From an uncultured Leptolinea sp. (GTDB lineage: Bacteria; Chloroflexota; Anaerolineae; Anaerolineales; Anaerolineaceae), in assembly GCA_903828565.1 (NCBI GenBank), contig CAIKMQ010000030.1:1-49309 (forward strand): a stretch of 49,309 nucleotides of DNA, written 5' to 3'. This document shows, in pieces, positions 1 through 7,480 of this stretch. The notes beneath the pieces are model-generated. The model was not told the DNA's origin. It did no database searches and saw only the letters and a program-made list of their open reading frames with translations. Every line of letters starts with the position of its first letter. Position 1 is the first letter of the stretch. The position numbers and the translations under genes are program-made.

Positions 1-273
1 CGCAGGACCACTTTTTCTTTTAATTACACAGATCTGATTTCCAAAAATGGGATTCGAATTCCCCAGCCCCCTGCGGGGGTGCTACGCGGCTCCCTGCGGG
101 AGTGCTACGCGGCTCCCTGCGGGAGTGCTACGCAGGACCACTTTTTCTTTTAACTACACAGATCTGATTTCCAAAAATGGGATTCGAATTCCCCAGCCCC
201 CTGCGGGGGTGCTACGCGGCTCCCTGCGGAAGTGCTACGCGGCTCCCTGCGGGGGTGCTACGCGGCTCCCTGC
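1..273. repeat. 130-bp tandem repeat with 23-bp sub-repeats
   Basis: Bases 1-130 recur at 131-260 with only three differences. Each copy has an A/T-rich half (T-run, then a GATTCGAATTCC palindrome-like core) and a G/C-rich half made of 23-bp units of the form CTGCGGGNGTGCTACGCGGCTCC, starting at 71, 94 and 117 in the first copy and at 201, 224, 247 and 270 (partial) in the second. Each 23-mer can fold through GGGAG and CTCCC. There are no unique spacers, so it is not a CRISPR array. The array starts at or before the window edge. Reading frames run through it but have no ribosome site, and I regard it as non-coding. Confidence 0.9.
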
Positions 274-339
274 CTCTCCATAACAGGCTATTTACTAATC
301 AGTTTACTCCACGAGATAAACAGGCGTTCCCATATGTCT

Positions 340-355
340 GGGTTATACTTAACCC
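340..355. promoter_or_regulatory. Inverted repeat in front of the permease gene
   Basis: A perfect 6-bp inverted repeat, GGGTTA-TACT-TAACCC, lies 18 bases before the chosen permease start. The TATACT inside it could serve as a -10 box with a start of transcription near 356, although no convincing -35 is present. It may be an operator overlapping the promoter. Both roles are inference. Confidence 0.3.
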
Positions 356-372
356 GAACAAGATCCTGCGCC

Positions 373-3132
373 ATGGAACCCACCCGCTCCAACCCGACCC
401 AACCGAACCCTGCCCCAGAAAGCAACCTGCCTTTACCGCCATCCAGGTCATCCACGCTTTGGGGCATCCTTCGTTTCCTGGGATTAAGAGCCCTGCTGAT
501 CTTCATCACCATCTTCACAGGAATATTCTTGACGATCGTGTTGGTCAATCGTCCGGTGGTGCTTGGATTTGGTACAAAACCTCCGCAATTTGAAGCCAAC
601 CTGCGAAAACAGGCACAGCAGGCAACCCTGGGCTACTACTACGATCACCTCGACGAATTTGCCGGCTTGACACCGGAAGAAGAAGATGCGCGTCTGGATG
701 AGATGCGCCTCGCTCTGGAAGATGATATGGGCCTTAATCTGCCATATCTACCCCGCCACTTACAGTGGACCGTAAACGCCATGCGGTTTCAATGGGGCAA
801 CCTGCGGCAGATTGCCATTGGCACCCTGCCCATGCTGAGCTGGGGGCGCAAGACCATGCTCAGCATGAATGACCTTGTATTCAAACACCTGCCCAACACC
901 CTGCTGCTGGCTGGGGTGGCGAATCTCATTATCTTTCTGGCTGGCATCCCCCTGGCTCTCTGGCTTTCCGGAAAATACGGCTCGCGCGCGGACCGCTTCT
1001 TCACTTTGCTTGCTCCGCTGTTTTCAGTGCCGTCCTGGGTAATCGGCATTTTCCTGATTGCATTGTTTGCAGCCTGGCTGAAAATACTCCCCTTTGGCGG
1101 AATGCTGGATACCCTGCCTCCAGACAAGCCGATCGGGTACATTGGGGTCGTGCTGAGGCATATGGCCCTGCCTGTACTGGCGATTGTCCTCAGCCTGATC
1201 TTTCAATTCATCTACGCCTGGCGGACCTACTTCCTCATCTTTTCAGAAGAAGATTATGTAGACCTGGGAAAAGCCGTCGGTTTGTCGCCCCGCCGGTTGG
1301 CCCGGCAGTATGTCTTCCGGCCAGCTTTTACTTACATCCTCACCAGTTTTTCCATGATGCTACTGGCTTTCTGGCAGATGACCATGGCACTGGAAGTGAT
1401 CTTCAGCTGGCCGGGTATCGGCTGGCTGTTCGTGACGGTCGGCCTGCCGAATTTCTGGGGTGAAAGCATGTATCCGGGTGAGATGATCGTTGCTGTATCG
1501 CTGGTCGTCCTCTTCGCCTATGTGTTGGGTTTGGTCGTTTTTATGCTGGATGTGGTTTATGTTCTGGTCGATCCGCGGGTACGCGCATTCGGATCAGAGC
1601 CATCCCTGCGGGGAAAGCAGGATTGGCGCTCCATCTTTTCCTTCAAACGCCGTAGACCGCACTTTCCTCCGCGAAGGCTCTCGCTGAGCAGGGAAGAAGA
1701 CACCTCCGTGAAACCGACCCGGTTGAACCCTAAAAGGATTCCCTTCATCCAGACCTTGCGACAAGCCTGGCTGCAGGTGGTTCGGTACCCGTCTGCCATC
1801 TTCGGGCTGGTTGTCATCCTTCTTCTTCTGGCAGGTTCGTTATACTCCCTGATCGCACTGCCCTATGGAAAGATCGGTGCCACCTGGGGCGGCAGTACCA
1901 TGACCGGGCAACCGGTAATTCCCAAGCTGGCCAGCCCTGCCTGGTTGAATGTGTTCAGGCAAAAAGACAGCTTATCCACCTTGATCCTGGACAGCCAAAA
2001 GGGCGAGGCCCAGGAGCAGGTAACTGAGCTTGCGGATGGCACCCGCTCGATCAACCTGACTTTCGAGTTTGATTACGATTACGGGGACTTCCCCAGCGAA
2101 GCCATGTTGTATCTGGACGGCAATTACACAGTGAAACGCTCCTTCGCAGCCGTTACCTGGTTCACCCCTGACGGCCGCGAAATCAAGCTAAAGAATACCG
2201 CCGTCATCACAGGGACAACTTATAATTTGGATGACAATATCCTAATCCAGCGTATGGTGAGTGCCAATCCCCACCTGGCAGCCTGGTTCCGCTTCGGGCA
2301 GATCGACCCCACCCCACCGCATCACAGCCTCTTTGCTGATCCCACAAAAGACTCTCCCACCCTGGTGCCGGGCAGATACACCGTCCGCGTGGAGGGGCTG
2401 ACTTTCGAACCAGGCAATGATATTTCAGCCCGGCTTGTTCTGCTGGGACATGTCTACGGTCTCGCTGGCACCGATAACATGCGCCGCGAGATCTCTACAC
2501 CGCTGCTGTGGGGCATGCCACTGACTCTCGGCTTCGGCCTTCTGGGTGCATTACTCACCACCCTGCTTTCGCTGCTCATATCGGCAGCCGGCGTTTGGTA
2601 CGGCGGCTGGTTCGATGCGCTGATACAACGGTTGACGGAGATCAACCTGGTGCTGCCTGTTCTCGCCATCAGCGTGCTGGCATACGCTTATCTCAATGTG
2701 GATCTGTGGGTCATCATGATCATCGTCGTCCTGCTCAATGTCCTGGGCAGCCCCACCAAGAATTTCCGTTCTGCATTCCTATCCATCCGCTCCAGCCCGT
2801 ACATAGAAGCAGCCCAGTCCTACGGCGCCAGCAGCAGCCGCATAATCTTGCGGTATATGGTGCCGCGAATTCTGCCGACGGTCATTCCGCAGCTGATCGT
2901 GCTCATCCCGTCCTTTGTCTTCCTTGAAGTGACACTGGGGTTGTTCAACATCAATACCGGCTATCCCACCTGGGGTACATTGATCTACCAGGGGCTCACG
3001 CAGGGAGCACTCTATCACCATCAATACCGTATCATCCAACCTCTGGCGCTCGTCCTGCTCACCGGGATGTCATTTTCACTCTTCGGGTTCTCGCTCGAGC
3101 GCATCTTGAACCCCCGTCTGGAAAAAGGTTAA
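373..3132 (+). CDS. Fused DppB-DppC type peptide/oligosaccharide ABC permease
   Basis: 919 aa. This single polypeptide holds both inner-membrane subunits of a peptide/opine/nickel-type ABC importer. Residues about 30-60 form the first helix. Residues about 165-400 are a DppB-like permease with its EAA loop at about 291-320 (EEDYVDLGKAVGLS, then FRPAF). A second permease of DppC type begins with a helix near 470, carries an inserted non-membrane domain of roughly 180 residues, then its remaining helices with a second EAA-like loop (EAAQSYGAS). DppB and DppC are normally separate proteins of 300-340 aa. The start chosen is the ATG before EPTRSN; an in-frame ATG at 334 is possible and neither has a strong ribosome site. 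No ATPase of this system is nearby. A family-5 binding protein lies 40 kb away in the window, but pairing is speculative. Confidence 0.88.
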   Translation: MEPTRSNPTQPNPAPESNLPLPPSRSSTLWGILRFLGLRALLIFITIFTGIFLTIVLVNRPVVLGFGTKPPQFEANLRKQAQQATLGYYYDHLDEFAGLTPEEEDARLDEMRLALEDDMGLNLPYLPRHLQWTVNAMRFQWGNLRQIAIGTLPMLSWGRKTMLSMNDLVFKHLPNTLLLAGVANLIIFLAGIPLALWLSGKYGSRADRFFTLLAPLFSVPSWVIGIFLIALFAAWLKILPFGGMLDTLPPDKPIGYIGVVLRHMALPVLAIVLSLIFQFIYAWRTYFLIFSEEDYVDLGKAVGLSPRRLARQYVFRPAFTYILTSFSMMLLAFWQMTMALEVIFSWPGIGWLFVTVGLPNFWGESMYPGEMIVAVSLVVLFAYVLGLVVFMLDVVYVLVDPRVRAFGSEPSLRGKQDWRSIFSFKRRRPHFPPRRLSLSREEDTSVKPTRLNPKRIPFIQTLRQAWLQVVRYPSAIFGLVVILLLLAGSLYSLIALPYGKIGATWGGSTMTGQPVIPKLASPAWLNVFRQKDSLSTLILDSQKGEAQEQVTELADGTRSINLTFEFDYDYGDFPSEAMLYLDGNYTVKRSFAAVTWFTPDGREIKLKNTAVITGTTYNLDDNILIQRMVSANPHLAAWFRFGQIDPTPPHHSLFADPTKDSPTLVPGRYTVRVEGLTFEPGNDISARLVLLGHVYGLAGTDNMRREISTPLLWGMPLTLGFGLLGALLTTLLSLLISAAGVWYGGWFDALIQRLTEINLVLPVLAISVLAYAYLNVDLWVIMIIVVLLNVLGSPTKNFRSAFLSIRSSPYIEAAQSYGASSSRIILRYMVPRILPTVIPQLIVLIPSFVFLEVTLGLFNINTGYPTWGTLIYQGLTQGALYHHQYRIIQPLALVLLTGMSFSLFGFSLERILNPRLEKG

Positions 3133-3232
3133 CCCGCTTCTCAGTCAACAGTCATCTGGGTTAAAATAACACCTGACATAGGGTATAAGCCTTATTTATT
3201 GGGATTTTAATATGTCATATACAAGGAGCAGC

Positions 3233-4186
3233 ATGAATTACAGGCATCTCGGCAAAGCAGGATTGAAGGTTAGCGAGTTATCACTTGGCGCATGGGTCAC
3301 TTACGGTGGACAGGTGGGTGAAGATGTAGCCCGCGAGTGCATGATTGCCGCATGGGAACATGGGGTGAATTTCTTTGACAATGCAGAAGCCTATGCTCAC
3401 GGCAATGCGGAGCTGGTGATGGGGCGCGTTCTAAAAGAACTGGGGTGGAAACGCGAATCTTACATTATTTCCACCAAGATCTTCTGGGGCGGCCAGGGAC
3501 CGAACGATAGCGGCCTGAGCTATAAACACCTAGTGGAAGGTACCCATAATGCCCTGCGCCGGTTGCAGCTGGATTATGTGGACCTTCTATTTGCTCACCG
3601 GCCAGACCCGGAGACCCCGATTGAAGAGACCGTGCGCGCTATGGACATGCTCATCCGTCAGGGAAAGGCATTTTACTGGGGCACCTCGGAATGGTCCGCG
3701 GAGGATATCCTTCGCGCAGATACCATCGCCCGGCAGGAGCACCTGACACCCCCCACCATGGAGCAGCCGGAATACAACCTGCTGCACCGGAAACGCGTGG
3801 AAGAGGAATATGCTCCGCTCTATCACAAACTGGGATACGGAACAACCATCTGGTCTCCGCTTGCCAGCGGAATACTCACCGGGAAATACAACGATGGTAT
3901 TCCTGAAGACAGCCGAATGGCGCAGAAGAACATGGCCTGGTTGAAAAAGGAGATTACGCCTGAGAAGATTGCGGTGGTTCGCCGGTTACAGCATGTGGCG
4001 GATGAATTGGCTACCACGCAAGCGCAACTCGCGATTGCCTGGTGTCTGAAGAACCCGCATGTATCCACGGTTATCACCGGTGCCAGCCGTGCCGAACAGG
4101 TGCATCAGAACATGGCAGCGCTCGACCTGGTAGCAAAATTAACCCCCGAAGTAATGGAAGAGATTGAAAAAGCGCTAGCCGGGTAA
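3233..4186 (+). CDS. Aldo/keto reductase, potassium-channel beta-subunit type
   Basis: 317 aa, the usual length for the family. It is predicted to be a cytoplasmic NADPH-dependent reductase of aldehydes and ketones with a TIM-barrel fold. The catalytic tetrad is visible: Asp49 and Tyr54 in FFDNAEAY, Lys82 in STKIFWGG, His122 in LFAHRPDP. The C-terminal NADPH-binding segment ([13 protein letters not shown]) is also present. The sequence is closest in style to the YghZ/KvBeta subgroup. The start is fixed by AAGGAG four bases upstream; an earlier in-frame ATG at 3212 lacks a ribosome site. The physiological substrate cannot be told from sequence. Confidence 0.92.
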   Translation: MNYRHLGKAGLKVSELSLGAWVTYGGQVGEDVARECMIAAWEHGVNFFDNAEAYAHGNAELVMGRVLKELGWKRESYIISTKIFWGGQGPNDSGLSYKHLVEGTHNALRRLQLDYVDLLFAHRPDPETPIEETVRAMDMLIRQGKAFYWGTSEWSAEDILRADTIARQEHLTPPTMEQPEYNLLHRKRVEEEYAPLYHKLGYGTTIWSPLASGILTGKYNDGIPEDSRMAQKNMAWLKKEITPEKIAVVRRLQHVADELATTQAQLAIAWCLKNPHVSTVITGASRAEQVHQNMAALDLVAKLTPEVMEEIEKALAG

Positions 4187-4204
4187 AACGGCTGCGGGTA
4201 ATGA

Positions 4205-4816
4205 TCATCTGGGCTGCCATGAATATGGCAGCCTGTTGTTTAATACTTCCACCATTGGGTTCCCTGTACGAAAAGTGATCACCGTAAGTGAAGCGGTATC
4301 TATGATCATCCGGTTGTAATGGCTCAGGGGGATGTGAAGCGCACTGGCGGTGATCAACCGCACGCAATCCGCGTGGGTAAAGATAGCCACAATGCCAGCC
4401 TCTGTTTGTTTCAGTACACGCTGCATTCCATGCCAGAGCCTCTCCTGGGTGGATATGAACGTCTCGCCGCCCGGGTAACCAGCATCTTTCGGGTCTGACC
4501 GCAACTGTGCCCACAGAGGGTTCTGGAATAATTCTGAGAAAGGCCGCGAGGTCCATTCCCCCGGGTCCATTTCAATGAAGTCGGTATCCATTTCCAAACG
4601 CACACCAGTTTTCTCCACCAGTGGGGCTGCGGTTTGCACGGTGCGGTCTAACGGGCTTGAAATGATCCGCTCCAGTTTCACGCCAGACAGGCATTCAGCC
4701 ACCAGGCGGGCCTGTGCCTTTCCCGCCTCATTCAATCCCAATCCCGGCGTTCTACCAGGCATGTAATGCCCGATCGAATCGTTTTCTCCGTGGCGGATCA
4801 GCAAGATCGTCGTCAT
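4205..4816 (-). CDS. Histidine phosphatase superfamily protein (phosphoglycerate mutase-like)
   Basis: 203 aa. It belongs to the branch with a phospho-histidine intermediate. The RHG motif is at residues 8-10 (nucleophile His9), Arg58 sits in SSPLDRTVQTA, Glu82 in FIEMDPGEW, and the second histidine, His148, in IFTHAD. The LIRHGEN...GRTPGLGLNE pattern resembles the MSMEG_4193-type putative phosphomutases more than glycolytic mutases. GAGGTG lies just before the start. It is the last gene of a five-gene minus-strand run, 58 bp after rarA. Substrate unknown. Confidence 0.85.
   Translation of the reverse strand: MTTILLIRHGENDSIGHYMPGRTPGLGLNEAGKAQARLVAECLSGVKLERIISSPLDRTVQTAAPLVEKTGVRLEMDTDFIEMDPGEWTSRPFSELFQNPLWAQLRSDPKDAGYPGGETFISTQERLWHGMQRVLKQTEAGIVAIFTHADCVRLITASALHIPLSHYNRMIIDTASLTVITFRTGNPMVEVLNNRLPYSWQPR
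4212..4240 (+). terminator. Hairpin terminator of the aldo/keto reductase gene
   Basis: GGCTGCCAT and ATGGCAGCC pair perfectly (9 bp) around a GAAT loop and are followed by TGTTGTTTAAT. The hairpin lies inside the last codons of the convergent phosphatase gene, so this stretch is both coding (minus) and terminator (plus). Confidence 0.6.
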
Positions 4817-4874
4817 TGTTCACCTCAACGCTAAGTAAATTCTTCTCTATCTGGAATGGCAAAAAGAAGGCAAG

Positions 4875-6230
4875 TTATTTCATCTTCAGATCATTGTCGG
4901 ATGCAGCTCGTAAGGCTGCTGCACGCAGTTGATCCATCCGCTCACGGATGCCCTTCTCATACCCCTCATCGGAAGGTTCATAGAAACGCACTCCCTGGTA
5001 TTTATCTGGCAGATACTGTTGTGCCACATAATGCCCGGGAAACTGATGCGGATACTGGTACCCCTTGCCGTGCCCCAATGCTGGCCCGTCCCGGCTTGCA
5101 TCCATCAGGTGAGCCGGTACGGCTCCCACGCCATCCTTCTGGATCAATTCCAGCGCTTTGAAATATGCCCCGGTCGAATTGGATTTCGGTGCGGTTGCAA
5201 GGAAGATGGCTGCTTCTGCCATCGGGTAAACTGCCTCTGGCAGGCCGATATTCTGAACCGCCTGCAAGGCGGCGGTTGCTACCATCAGGGCCAGAGGTTC
5301 AGCCAGCCCCACATCTTCTGCAGCCAAGATCACCAACCTGCGGGCAATGAAACGCGGATCTTCGCCAGCTTGCACCATTTTCGCCAACCAGAAGAGCGCC
5401 GCATCAGGATCCGAACCGCGGACACTTTTAATAAAGGCAGAGATGGTGTCGTAATGCGCGTCACCATCCTTATCGTATAGAACCGCCCGCTGCTGAATAG
5501 ATTCCTGCGCTACATCCAGAGTTACCTGGATATTTCCCAGAGCATCCGGCGGGGTGGAATACACAGCCAATTCCAGCGCATTCAAAGCATTCCTGGCATC
5601 TCCGTTGGCCATGTGCCTGAAATGGTTGAAGGCATCGTCCCATAATTTCACCTGTAGTTTACCAAGCCCACGCTCTTCATCCTTCAGAGCGCGCTGCAGC
5701 ACTTCGCCTACCTGTTCATCGGATAGAGGTTTTAGTTCAAACACGCGGCTGCGTGAGACCAACGCTTTGATCACTTCAAAATATGGATTCTCTGTGGTCG
5801 CCCCGATCAGCGTCAGCACACCGCTTTCTACGTGCGGCAAGAGTGCATCCTGTTGTGCCTTATTCCAACGATGCACTTCATCCACAAAGAGAATGGTGCG
5901 GGTATTGAAGAGTTTGCGACGCTCCTGTGCTTCAGCAATCACCCGCCGCAATTCAGCCACCCCTGCCAACACCGCGGAGATCGTCTCAAAATGGCTTTTG
6001 GTGCTCAGAGCGATCACCCTGGCAAGCGTTGTTTTTCCTGTACCGGGTGGACCCCAGAGAATAATCGATGAGAACAGCCTGTCCGCGGCGATCGCCCGCC
6101 TGAGCAAACGACCCTCTCCCAGGATATGCTCCTGACCGATGATCTCGGTGAGGGAGACCGGCCGCATGCGAGCTGCCAGCGGAGCTTCCTGGCGCATGCG
6201 TTCTTCCATGGAGTAATCAAAAAGGTCCAT
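4875..6230 (-). CDS. rarA: Replication-associated recombination protein A (AAA+ ATPase)
   Basis: 451 aa, typical for RarA/MgsA/WRNIP1. The family is a clamp-loader-like AAA+ ATPase acting at stalled replication forks. The Walker A motif GPPGTGKT is at 60-67, Walker B LFVDEVH near 115-120, and sensor 1 GATTENPYF near 143-151, followed by the helical tetramerisation domain (PEAVYPMAEAAIFLATAPKSN, split here by reading only its core). The N-terminus MDLFDYS matches the family start. It follows the response regulator by 31 bp and precedes the phosphatase by 58 bp, so it is probably cotranscribed, although its job is unrelated to the two-component genes. Confidence 0.95.
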   Translation of the reverse strand: MDLFDYSMEERMRQEAPLAARMRPVSLTEIIGQEHILGEGRLLRRAIAADRLFSSIILWGPPGTGKTTLARVIALSTKSHFETISAVLAGVAELRRVIAEAQERRKLFNTRTILFVDEVHRWNKAQQDALLPHVESGVLTLIGATTENPYFEVIKALVSRSRVFELKPLSDEQVGEVLQRALKDEERGLGKLQVKLWDDAFNHFRHMANGDARNALNALELAVYSTPPDALGNIQVTLDVAQESIQQRAVLYDKDGDAHYDTISAFIKSVRGSDPDAALFWLAKMVQAGEDPRFIARRLVILAAEDVGLAEPLALMVATAALQAVQNIGLPEAVYPMAEAAIFLATAPKSNSTGAYFKALELIQKDGVGAVPAHLMDASRDGPALGHGKGYQYPHQFPGHYVAQQYLPDKYQGVRFYEPSDEGYEKGIRERMDQLRAAALRAASDNDLKMK

Positions 6231-6261
6231 ACGCCGCTTTCAGAATCGGGTTACTTTAAGG

Positions 6262-7467
6262 CTACGCGCGCAAGCGCCGGGTGGTGCGCATCCAGGCTTT
6301 GGTGGGATTATCCGGTTTGGCTGCCCGGTCTTCCTCCCGGCTGACCATATAAGCCAGGTTTTCCACAACCAACGAGATCTCTTCGGCCGGCTTTGTCAGC
6401 ATGAATGGCTGGCCGTAATTGATCGCCTCAATCGTGATCCACGGCACGAACGGGATGATATGGCGGATCGGGTGATGCAGTGCGGTTTCGATATTCTTGC
6501 GTGCCAGGCCATTCTTTTCAAAGGTCCAGTTCAAGATCAGCTTGACCTTATCCATATCATAACCCAACCGCTTATAGGTTTCCATAGCGGCGGCGGCGGC
6601 TCGGACTGAAGCCATTTCCGGAGAGGTGATGAGTATAATCTCACTGGCAATATCCAGAGTGTTGTAAGAAATCTCGCGGAAGTCATGCGGCAGGTCCACG
6701 ACAATGTATTCATAGTGCCCGCGTAGCAGGTTCATGGATGCAGTAAAATGCTGTGGTGTTAGCAGGTCGGCTTCCGGCGGGAAGGTCGGGGCAGCAATAA
6801 AATCCAACCCGCTGTCGTGGTGATTGATGATGCTGTGCAGTGAAAAGACATCGATCTCTCCAGGGAGACGATTTCCGAGGTCTGCCCAGGTACGGCGTAG
6901 GGACCCATTCAGCATCAGTGCTACCTGGCCTGCGGTCAGCACCAGATCGAGGATGATGGTCGGGCGATCCCACAAGCCGTGTAGCGCCGCAGCCAGGTTG
7001 ACGGCTATGGTACTGCAGCCCAATCCACCGCGCAAGTTGTGCACCGCGATCACGTGCCCGTCGCCGGTATGCTGCAGTGCTTCTGTGGGCTTCCCGACTG
7101 CCTCTTTTTTGATGAGGTTGCTCACCCGCGCCAGAAGTTCAGGCGGAGCAAAAGGTTTGGTCATATAGTCATCCGCCCCGGCCTCAAAACCAGCCAGTTT
7201 TTCATCCAGGTCGGTTTGAGCGGTCAACAGGAGAACGGGAAGCCTGGCAAAGCGTGCATCCCGCCGCAATCGGCGGATCACCTCATAACCATCCATGCCG
7301 GGCATCATGACATCACAGATGATCAGATCGGGGATCAATACGGTTGCCTGGGCCAGGCCTTGAACCCCATCATCGGCGAAAGACAGTTCATAATCTGTCG
7401 ATTGCAAGGCATGTTCTACCATTTTTTGGTAGATATGGTCATCTTCGATAATTAGTATTCGCGTCAT
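6262..7467 (-). CDS. Response regulator receiver fused to CpaE/MinD-like P-loop ATPase domain
   Basis: 401 aa. Residues 1-120 are a CheY-like receiver with acidic pocket E8-D9-D10, phospho-acceptor Asp52 and Lys104. Residues about 140-390 are a SIMIBI-type ATPase domain of the CpaE/TadZ pilus-localisation type. The P-loop reads RGGLGCST (146-153), lacking both the signature lysine and the Walker lysine of the deviant motif KGGxGKST. ATP hydrolysis is therefore doubtful; pseudo-ATPase behaviour is known for TadZ/CpaE proteins. The start is set by AGGGAGA a few bases upstream; a longer start would run into the kinase gene. It lies 13 bp behind the hybrid kinase, which is its likely phosphodonor. 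No tad pilus genes are in the window. Confidence 0.88.
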   Translation of the reverse strand: MTRILIIEDDHIYQKMVEHALQSTDYELSFADDGVQGLAQATVLIPDLIICDVMMPGMDGYEVIRRLRRDARFARLPVLLLTAQTDLDEKLAGFEAGADDYMTKPFAPPELLARVSNLIKKEAVGKPTEALQHTGDGHVIAVHNLRGGLGCSTIAVNLAAALHGLWDRPTIILDLVLTAGQVALMLNGSLRRTWADLGNRLPGEIDVFSLHSIINHHDSGLDFIAAPTFPPEADLLTPQHFTASMNLLRGHYEYIVVDLPHDFREISYNTLDIASEIILITSPEMASVRAAAAAMETYKRLGYDMDKVKLILNWTFEKNGLARKNIETALHHPIRHIIPFVPWITIEAINYGQPFMLTKPAEEISLVVENLAYMVSREEDRAAKPDNPTKAWMRTTRRLRA

Positions 7468-7480
7468 ATCGCTTCTCCCT

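Noticed and set aside
47-83. T-arm-like sequence (GGGATTCGAATTCCC) suggesting a tRNA 3' half, present twice
   Set aside because: No acceptor, D or anticodon stem can be paired upstream and the element is simply part of the 130-bp repeat.
71-273. Short direct repeats at regular spacing that could be taken for a CRISPR array
   Set aside because: The 23-bp units are contiguous, with no spacers of unique sequence, and no cas genes are present.
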